This document shows positions 1-5,910 of a stretch of DNA of 7,711 nt, piece by piece. The stretch spans positions 966 through 8,676 of the forward strand of contig DUJJ01000054.1 in NCBI GenBank assembly GCA_013329865.1. Direction: 5' to 3'. The translations under genes were made by a program, and so were the position numbers. This stretch comes from Candidatus Poseidoniaceae archaeon (GTDB taxonomy: Archaea; Thermoplasmatota; Poseidoniia; Poseidoniales; Poseidoniaceae). Within the stretch, counting starts at the first letter, position 1; every line of letters starts with the position of its first letter. Under the pieces are notes generated by a model. That model did no database searches and was not told where the DNA came from. It saw nothing but the letters and a program-made list of their open reading frames with translations.

Positions 1-1109
1 ACAAATTGATCGATACTATCTAGCGTCAGATCTGCTTCGATAAAGTCGACAATACGTCCAGAAATTGGAATGAGGTTAGTCCGTTCCTCGGCACTATTTT
101 CAAGCCGGTTTTGATGATATATTATCGGCCTTCTTCCGGTAGTTTGTAGCCAAACATATTCATTCTCGAAGGATAATGTCTGGAGCCAATCATCGACTAA
201 CCCTGATTCGACCAAGGCAGCATCAACAATCGACAAATAAGCCCCGCGCTTTAGGTTTGCCGAGACTTTCCGCACAGCCTCGGACACCTCTGTAATGGGT
301 TCACCACCGAGCATGATGAAAGGTGGTTGGGTAGGATCTGGAGGAATTCTGACAAATCGTCGGGGAAAATCTGGCTCTGCTATACAGCCAACCCATAATG
401 CTAACCGATCGATTCTACCTCTGCCTCTTGATGTCCAGGTCCACGTTTTATGCAGCCCGGGCCAGAAACTTTCTACCAAGGCTTCAACCTCGAGCATTTG
501 ATTCGTGGAGATTCGTGGAGACAAATCCAATAGTATCGCTGGACCTTCCTGGGTTTCATTTAGGTGTTTTTTCCAGCCAGTGAAAACCTCGTCCAACCGA
601 GGTGCCATCTCGGTTAGAGAATGAGCGCGACTGTTTCTTGGTCGTGCTGGGTCAAGATGAAGAAAGGCGACATTCTGCGTGACATTACCGGCCGCGGTTA
701 GTGTTGACATTATGTTGTCTCCATCGCGCCCATCACCGACCACAAATACCGTATCGTTCAGTCGTTCAAGAGAAGTTCCGCCTCGTTCAGTGAACACGGT
801 TCGAAAATTCACTGCGCTCGCACGCGCTCTGCTCTCATTCAATTCAACTCCGACAACAGGCAGATTGAGGATTTCAGAATATGCCGTAATTTGAATCCCA
901 CTACCACAAGCACAATCGAGAATAAGTCCCTCAGGGAGCTGGTATTGGCGCAGCATAATTGCGCGTGATAGTGCAACCTGCCAAGGGGTGGCGAGTGGCT
1001 TCCCTTCATCGGCGTGAAAAAATTTGAATCCCTCTACGGAGGTTCTATCCGGATTATTCTCAAACAGGCCTGTTGTTGGTTCAGTCAATGGGTAGACTAA
1101 TCTAGTCAT
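1..1109 (-). CDS. Class I SAM-dependent methyltransferase, THUMP-like family (partial, 3' end outside window)
   Basis: The frame is open from the ATG at 1107-1109 to the window edge: 369 codons, no stop reached. Residues 62-71 carry the SAM-binding motif I (LILDCACGSG), residues 85-90 the acidic strand that holds the ribose (VVGVEL, Glu89), and 123-129 a VVGDGRD motif. Residues 149-156 read FLHLDPAR, followed by a stretch like the DPARR...P.L segment of the 'THUMP-like' methyltransferases (a family related to Porphyromonas PG1098). A later SRGRGRIDRLALWVG segment (227-241) and the C-terminal 268-333 region also resemble that family. I infer a nucleic-acid methyltransferase; the substrate is not known. 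It starts 5 bases after the pyrE stop, so the two are probably cotranscribed, and GAGTGA across that stop may act as a weak ribosome-binding site. Given family lengths near 390-400 residues, only a short C-terminus should be missing. The fold call is strong, the family call moderate. Confidence 0.78.
   Translation of the reverse strand, partial: MTRLVYPLTEPTTGLFENNPDRTSVEGFKFFHADEGKPLATPWQVALSRAIMLRQYQLPEGLILDCACGSGIQITAYSEILNLPVVGVELNESRARASAVNFRTVFTERGGTSLERLNDTVFVVGDGRDGDNIMSTLTAAGNVTQNVAFLHLDPARPRNSRAHSLTEMAPRLDEVFTGWKKHLNETQEGPAILLDLSPRISTNQMLEVEALVESFWPGLHKTWTWTSRGRGRIDRLALWVGCIAEPDFPRRFVRIPPDPTQPPFIMLGGEPITEVSEAVRKVSANLKRGAYLSIVDAALVESGLVDDWLQTLSFENEYVWLQTTGRRPIIYHQNRLENSAEERTNLIPISGRIVDFIEADLTLDSIDQF
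501..520. repeat. Perfect 10-bp tandem duplication inside the methyltransferase gene
   Basis: ATTCGTGGAG occurs twice in direct succession. On the coding strand it is CTCCACGAAT twice, encoding the residues around LSPRISTNQ. Because 10 is not a multiple of 3, the copies are read in different frames, and loss or gain of one unit would shift the frame. The frame is intact here and family-like motifs occur on both sides. Confidence 0.9.
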
Positions 1110-1114
1110 AGTAT

Positions 1115-1711
1115 TCACTCTGAGTTCGCAACATCACTTCTATCCATCAAACTCTCAAAATGTATGCCAGCAGCTGCAAATGCATCTGCAGCACCCTCTT
1201 CTCGGTCCACGATACTGATTACTGCAATCACCACACAATCCGTGTCATTGTGAATTCTTTCAACCGCCTTTATCGCCGAACCCCCTGTAGTCGTAACGTC
1301 CTCAACAATCACTATTTTTCCGCCCGCTGATAATGATGAACCTTCGATTCCAGGGGGATTGTTAGTCTTGCGTCCGCCCCTGCCCTTGGGCTCTTTGCGC
1401 ACCATGAATCCCCGGCGCTTGGAATCTTTTGCCGACATAGACACTGCAATTGCAGTTAGTGGCACTGCACCTAGTTCCAAACCGCCAACGAAATTTGCTC
1501 CTAATTCGTCCATCCTAATGTTCAGTAATTCACCTATGATGTGACACGCTTCGGGATGCATCATAACTGGTTTAGTATCAAAAAACCAGCGGGACTTTCG
1601 CCCACTGGCTAGGGTGAAAGCGTCATCATTGCCCCCATCTATGAACGCTAATTCACGGACTAAATCTACGAGTCTTGGCCAATGTGGATGGCTGCGAATT
1701 GTTTGTGACAT
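1115..1711 (-). CDS. pyrE: Orotate phosphoribosyltransferase
   Basis: PyrE transfers the phosphoribosyl group of PRPP to orotate, giving OMP, in step five of cytosolic UMP synthesis. The 198-residue length is normal for a single-domain enzyme; there is no fused OMP decarboxylase. Residues 32-40 give FTLASGRKS, the typical N-terminal orotate/PRPP segment, and 75-82 give VGGLELGA. The PRPP-binding motif is at 134-146 (VIVEDVTTTGGSA). The flexible catalytic loop begins at MVRKEPKG (103-110), keeping Arg105, Lys106 and Lys109. Where most family members have KxHG, this protein reads KGRGG, so the usual loop His is Arg111, and the loop has a few extra residues (roughly TNNPPG). The ATG start fits the FTLASGRKS spacing; no clear Shine-Dalgarno precedes it. 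It is transcribed divergently from the DP2 gene and leads the methyltransferase with a 5-base gap. Confidence 0.95.
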   Translation of the reverse strand: MSQTIRSHPHWPRLVDLVRELAFIDGGNDDAFTLASGRKSRWFFDTKPVMMHPEACHIIGELLNIRMDELGANFVGGLELGAVPLTAIAVSMSAKDSKRRGFMVRKEPKGRGGRKTNNPPGIEGSSLSAGGKIVIVEDVTTTGGSAIKAVERIHNDTDCVVIAVISIVDREEGAADAFAAAGIHFESLMDRSDVANSE

Positions 1712-1757
1712 GCTGAACGATTGGTGCTCAAATCAGTAGGACATGAACTTTCCTTGA

Positions 1758-1776
1758 TATTTTCAATCCTATATTG
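1758..1776. promoter_or_regulatory. Candidate divergent core promoter (TATA-like elements) between pyrE and the DP2 gene
   Basis: The 143-base gap between two divergent starts must hold both promoters. CTATATTGG at 1769-1777 contains a TATATT that could serve the DP2 gene, placing transcription start near 1796-1800 and leaving a leader of about 55 bases. On the minus strand, GAAAATATC (1764-1756) is an A/T-rich candidate for pyrE, giving a leader of about 24 bases. An alternative plus-strand AT-rich element is AATTTTTGATAA at 1811-1822. These are visual matches to archaeal TATA spacing, not proven promoters. Confidence 0.35.
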
Positions 1777-1784
1777 GTTAATCT

Positions 1785-1800
1785 GCATAGTTATCTATGC
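1785..1800. repeat. Perfect inverted repeat in the DP2 leader/promoter (GCATAG-TTAT-CTATGC)
   Basis: Two 6-base arms match perfectly around a 4-base spacer. The element lies 9 bases after the TATATT at 1770-1775, about where the initiation region of the DP2 transcript is expected. It could be a repressor operator or, if transcribed, a small hairpin. It is too short to exclude chance. Confidence 0.6.
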
Positions 1801-1844
1801 GACAACAGGCAATTTTTGATAAGCGGCCGGCTTCCTTGTCCATT

Positions 1845-1850
1845 GGTGAG
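1845..1850 (+). promoter_or_regulatory. Shine-Dalgarno that fixes the DP2 start
   Basis: GGTGAG pairs well with the archaeal 16S 3' end (anti-SD core UCACCUCC) and sits 5 bases before the ATG at 1855 when counted from GGTGA. This favours 1855 over the in-frame TTG at 1774, which has no such site and would add 27 residues unlike DP2 N-termini. Confidence 0.7.
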
Positions 1851-1854
1851 CGCT

Positions 1855-4800
1855 ATGTCGGATAAGGTCAATGGGCAGTCGGAACTGAATCCGATTGATG
1901 GTCTCGATCTGTCGCGACTAGAAAACGAGATGGATAATTATCAGCAGTGGATGGATGAGCGAACCGACGACGCATACCGTATTGCGGAAATCGCTCGTGG
2001 TAAAAATTTGGATTATAAGCCGTTTGTTGAAATTCCAAGAGCTGCAGACTTAGCCGGACGAACTGAAAAATTGCTGGTTGAATATCTTGGTGAGTATGAA
2101 GTTGCCGAAGACATAAGAAAAATGCTTGCGCAGCATGATCGCGAAACTACCTCGATGTTAATGGCGCAATCCGTAGCGCGTGGTTTCCGTGATCAGGGAC
2201 ATGACCTAGTAACTGCAATAGATGCCGGAATACGTGTTGGACTTGCAATACTGACTGAGGCTGTTCTTGTAGCCCCACTTGAAGGAATCAGTGAAATCAG
2301 ATTACTAAACAATGTTGACGGTTCTCAATTTGTCTCCGTTCACTTTGCTGGACCGATTAGGGCAGCAGGTGGAACTGCCCAAGCCTTAGCAGTATTGATT
2401 GCAGATATGATCAGAATTGAATTAAATATCGGGAAATATCAACCTACAACCCCTGAAGTTGAGCGGGTCAAAGAGGAGTTTGGTCTTTATCGGGGGAATC
2501 TTCAGTATCGTCCAAGTCCGGAAGAAATCGATGAAATTGTCCGCGCCTGTCCGGTAATGATCAATGGAGAATCTACCGAGCGGATTGAGTGTTCAGGATA
2601 CGGTAATGTAAGAAATATCGATGAACCAAGAATACGTGGTGGTGTCCTTTTAGTAATCGGTGAAGGAATGTGTCTGAAAGCGCCAAAGATACGCAAGCAC
2701 ACTGAAAGGATGAAGATTGCTGGCTGGGATTTCATAAGCAAATATGCTGAAAAGGGCGAACAAAAAGATGATTCCAATGAAGTCAAGTTTAAGTCGCGTT
2801 TGATCGAACCAATTACCAAATTTATGGATGACATAATCGCAGGAAGGCCCGTCTTTGGCTCTCCCCAAGAGCCAGGTGGTTTTCGCCTACGCTATGGTCG
2901 CTCTCGACCGTCAGGCCTTGCAGCAGCCTCAGTCAATCCTGCCTGTATGCTAGCAATGGATGATTTCATCACTATTGGCACCCAAATGAAAATTGAACGG
3001 CCAGGTAAGGCTTGTGCGATAACACCATCTGATTACACCGATGGCCCGTGGGTTATTCTGGACGATGGCCGATTTGTCCGCTGCGACACAGTAGAGGATT
3101 TCAATCGGGTGAAGGGTAAAATATCAACGGTCTGGGATAATGGAGAGATAGTCATTGGCTATGGTGAATTTCTTGAGAATAACAAGCATCTTGTGCCTGC
3201 CGGATATTCTGTTGACTGGTGGGCTAGCGATCTGATTGAGGAACTAAACACACCTGAATCAGTAGAACAGTTCTGCTCGATTATGAAACTCTCTCGTGAT
3301 GCTTGTCCAACTGGAGTCCCAGGTCTTTCAAAAGAGCTGTTTACCGATACTAATCTTAGGTTTACCGTACGATTAGATTGGCAACGATTCCTCGTCAAAC
3401 AGCAACCAAATTGGCAACAAGCAAGGGCGATTGCTGAACGATTTAAGACGTCGTTACCGCCACCGCATAATCCTTGGTTCCTCGATTTGCCAATAGAATG
3501 GTTGCCTGAACTTATCGGGATTCTGCAACAGTCAAAGATTGAGGGTGATGAGAAGAATAGGTGCTTGAGAATCGAAGACGGCGTGTTAGGTTGGGATGCA
3601 GAAATAATGAAGCAAATGCCCCCGGCCGAACTAACTAATGACGATATAAAGAATGCTCCGGGATTAAAGTTCGCAGTCAATGACTTCATATTTGACCAAA
3701 ACCACTCAGCACTTTGGACCTTGCAACAACATGGTTTGGCAAAGGGAGCGGCTCTAATGCTGGGCCTTGCACACCATCATGATGGTGACGATTTAGTCAT
3801 TACAAACGGTTGGCATGCAATGATGGAAGCGTTTGGCTTTGCAATAGAAGATGATGAACCAATATTAATTGTTGATTCAGTGCAGATGTTTTATGATAAA
3901 ATTACCAAGTTAAAACAGGCTAAATCGATTCTCTCAAAGGAAGAAGAACGATTGATGGAATTAGAAAAAGAACGGGCTGTCCAGCGTATTTCTGCTGAAA
4001 CGAATGCTCGACAACTTGGTAAGTCAATCGCTGAAACCGATGAAATAGGCAGGATTGCAGCTGCAAATATCGCTGATGCAGGCCCAGACGAGGTAGATAA
4101 ATACATTAATTCACAAATTGAAAGAGATGACTATCGAGTCGATGGAATCCTGCCTATTATCAAAAAAATCTCCAACTTAAGATGGCATCATTCTGCCCCA
4201 GTAAGAATTGGTTGTCGTATGGGTCGCCCAGAAAAATCTGCTCCTAGAATAATGAACCCAATGGCCCATACTCTATTTCCAATCGAATTAAATGGCGGCA
4301 ACCAACGATTGTTGACCAATGCTGCCGACAAGCAAGACATTAGGGTCCAACTAGGCCTTAGAACATGTGTTACCTGCGGTAAAAAATCACCGATGTTATC
4401 ATGTCACCATCGAACAATGAACGAGTACGGAGAAACCATTGCTGGGCAAAGATGTGGTGGACGGACAGAATTCAAAAAGCCACTAGAAGCGAACAGGCGC
4501 CGTCGAGGGGAGATTACTACCGTCCCAATTGCCTCTATGATTGAAGATGCAATGATTAATTTGCAGTTAGAAAGATTGCCGAGTAATGTCAAATGTATGA
4601 AGAAAATTGCAAGTAAAAACCAGACGCCTGAAGCACTAGAAAAAGGGATCTTACGCGCAAAATATGATCTGCCCGTATTTCGCGACGGGACGGTTAGGTT
4701 TGACATGAGTGATGTTCCAGTAACACACTTCAAGCCAAAAGAAATTGAAGTCTCATGGAAACGTTTAGTCAACTTGGGATACACTCATGATTACTTAGGC

Positions 4801-5910
4801 AATGAATTAGTCTCGGATGATCAGATGTTAGAGTTGTATCCACAAGACTTCATAGTCGCAAAGAATGCGAGTGATTATTTTGTGCGAACTGCCCAATTCA
4901 TCGACGAGTTACTAGCCAGATATTACGGATTGGAACCATATTATAATGTCTCAAGTCCAGATGATTTAGTTGGTCATTTAATCTGTGCTCTAGCACCACA
5001 TACGTCGGGTGGAGTTTTGTCCAGGATTATTGGCTGGGCAGATTGTTCTGGTGGTTATGCCCACCCCCTATTCCACGCTTCAAAACGAAGGAATTGCGAC
5101 GGTGATGAGGATGCCATCATGCTATTGATGGATGGATTGCTTAACTTTAGCCGTGAAATCCTGCCAGCCAATCGTGGTGGTCAAATGGATGCCCCGCTGG
5201 TATTGACTACCAGGCTAAATCCAACTGAGGTTGACAAGGAAGCGCTAAACGTAGACTCTGGGTGGTATTATGAGAGAGATTTCTATGAGGCTACTCAAAC
5301 CTGTCCACACCCTAAGACAATCGCCAATCGGGTAGATTTTGTTGAACGTCGATTAGAGACTGTGGCCGCAGTCCGTGGCTATGGTTTTACCCATGATTGT
5401 GAGTCAATATCGGCTGGTCCTGCCTTATCGGCCTACAAGACCCTAGATACCATGGTGGACAAGATGAACGGCCAGTTAGATCTCGGCCATCGTTTACGAG
5501 CTGTAGATGTTAGAAAGGTTGCGTCGAGCGTAATAAGATCGCATTTCCTACCGGATATTAGAGGGAATCTCAATGCCTTTGCCCGGCAGAAGGTGCGCTG
5601 CTTAAAATGCGGTCACTCATATCGAAGAATGCCAATATCTGGCAAGTGCATCCAGATTAGCAAAGCAAGTAATGCGGGATTCGGCTCGCTTGGCGTGACT
5701 AAGTCGGCCGGGGATTTATGCAACGGTAATCTTGCGCTAACTGTGTCGGAAGGCGCTGTGAGAAAATACATCAAGGTAACCCAACACGTAATGGAGAAAT
5801 ATGGCGTTGATACCTATACAAAGCAAAATGTCGAATGGATGGCAAATAGTACTGACTCGCTGTTCCAAAATGATCGTGCGAGGCAAATGTCCCTATCGGA
5901 TTTCTTGTGA
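1855..5910 (+). CDS. polC: DNA polymerase D (Pol II) large subunit DP2
   Basis: This is the catalytic subunit of the archaeal replicative polymerase PolD, which works with the exonuclease subunit DP1 (not in this window) and PCNA. It has 1351 residues from the ATG at 1855, against about 1260 for Pyrococcus DP2 without intein. Family segments, in order, are VEIPRAADLAGR (58-69), AGPIRAAGGTAQAL (165-178), GGFRLRYGRSRPSG (341-354), GTQMKIERPGK (375-385), GCRMGRPEK (786-794), GILRAKYDLPVFRDGT (931-946), LAPHTSGG (1046-1053) and the catalytic KRRNCDGDED (1077-1086), with Asp1082 and Asp1084 as expected metal ligands. No intein interrupts that motif, a known intein site. A central zinc module has Cys838, Cys841, Cys850 and His851/His852. 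A second Cys set is Cys1249, Cys1252, Cys1265 and Cys1289, with a 23-residue spacer before the last. A charged helical insertion spans about 674-775. The protein ends in QMSLSDFL, a PIP box for PCNA. It converges with the fumarase gene with no gap. Confidence 0.97.
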   Translation: MSDKVNGQSELNPIDGLDLSRLENEMDNYQQWMDERTDDAYRIAEIARGKNLDYKPFVEIPRAADLAGRTEKLLVEYLGEYEVAEDIRKMLAQHDRETTSMLMAQSVARGFRDQGHDLVTAIDAGIRVGLAILTEAVLVAPLEGISEIRLLNNVDGSQFVSVHFAGPIRAAGGTAQALAVLIADMIRIELNIGKYQPTTPEVERVKEEFGLYRGNLQYRPSPEEIDEIVRACPVMINGESTERIECSGYGNVRNIDEPRIRGGVLLVIGEGMCLKAPKIRKHTERMKIAGWDFISKYAEKGEQKDDSNEVKFKSRLIEPITKFMDDIIAGRPVFGSPQEPGGFRLRYGRSRPSGLAAASVNPACMLAMDDFITIGTQMKIERPGKACAITPSDYTDGPWVILDDGRFVRCDTVEDFNRVKGKISTVWDNGEIVIGYGEFLENNKHLVPAGYSVDWWASDLIEELNTPESVEQFCSIMKLSRDACPTGVPGLSKELFTDTNLRFTVRLDWQRFLVKQQPNWQQARAIAERFKTSLPPPHNPWFLDLPIEWLPELIGILQQSKIEGDEKNRCLRIEDGVLGWDAEIMKQMPPAELTNDDIKNAPGLKFAVNDFIFDQNHSALWTLQQHGLAKGAALMLGLAHHHDGDDLVITNGWHAMMEAFGFAIEDDEPILIVDSVQMFYDKITKLKQAKSILSKEEERLMELEKERAVQRISAETNARQLGKSIAETDEIGRIAAANIADAGPDEVDKYINSQIERDDYRVDGILPIIKKISNLRWHHSAPVRIGCRMGRPEKSAPRIMNPMAHTLFPIELNGGNQRLLTNAADKQDIRVQLGLRTCVTCGKKSPMLSCHHRTMNEYGETIAGQRCGGRTEFKKPLEANRRRRGEITTVPIASMIEDAMINLQLERLPSNVKCMKKIASKNQTPEALEKGILRAKYDLPVFRDGTVRFDMSDVPVTHFKPKEIEVSWKRLVNLGYTHDYLGNELVSDDQMLELYPQDFIVAKNASDYFVRTAQFIDELLARYYGLEPYYNVSSPDDLVGHLICALAPHTSGGVLSRIIGWADCSGGYAHPLFHASKRRNCDGDEDAIMLLMDGLLNFSREILPANRGGQMDAPLVLTTRLNPTEVDKEALNVDSGWYYERDFYEATQTCPHPKTIANRVDFVERRLETVAAVRGYGFTHDCESISAGPALSAYKTLDTMVDKMNGQLDLGHRLRAVDVRKVASSVIRSHFLPDIRGNLNAFARQKVRCLKCGHSYRRMPISGKCIQISKASNAGFGSLGVTKSAGDLCNGNLALTVSEGAVRKYIKVTQHVMEKYGVDTYTKQNVEWMANSTDSLFQNDRARQMSLSDFL

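Noticed and set aside
295..894. Plus-strand short open frames opposite the methyltransferase
   Set aside because: Their translations are low-complexity shadows of the minus-strand coding frame, which carries clear SAM-binding motifs.
1101..1114. Shared AATACTATG start context of the methyltransferase and fumarase genes
   Set aside because: A nine-base match at two sites, three bases of which are the start codon, is easily chance. The other starts in the window do not share it.
1774..1854. Longer DP2 beginning at the TTG at 1774
   Set aside because: The extra 27 residues do not resemble a DP2 N-terminus, would cover the promoter region and the inverted repeat, and lack a ribosome-binding site. 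The ATG at 1855 has GGTGAG at ideal spacing.
1712..1854. tRNA, small RNA or riboswitch in the divergent gap
   Set aside because: No cloverleaf, long hairpin or known aptamer pattern can be seen; only the short 6-base-arm inverted repeat stands out.
3159..3689. Minus-strand open frame of 176 codons inside the DP2 gene
   Set aside because: It lies wholly within a strongly conserved gene, has no recognisable family motif and no promoter or ribosome-binding site. The same applies to the shorter antisense frames at 2502-2868, 3891-4106 and 4404-4784.
5083..5112. Intein in the DP2 active-site motif
   Set aside because: KRRNCDGDED is continuous and no intein splice or endonuclease motifs occur in the gene.
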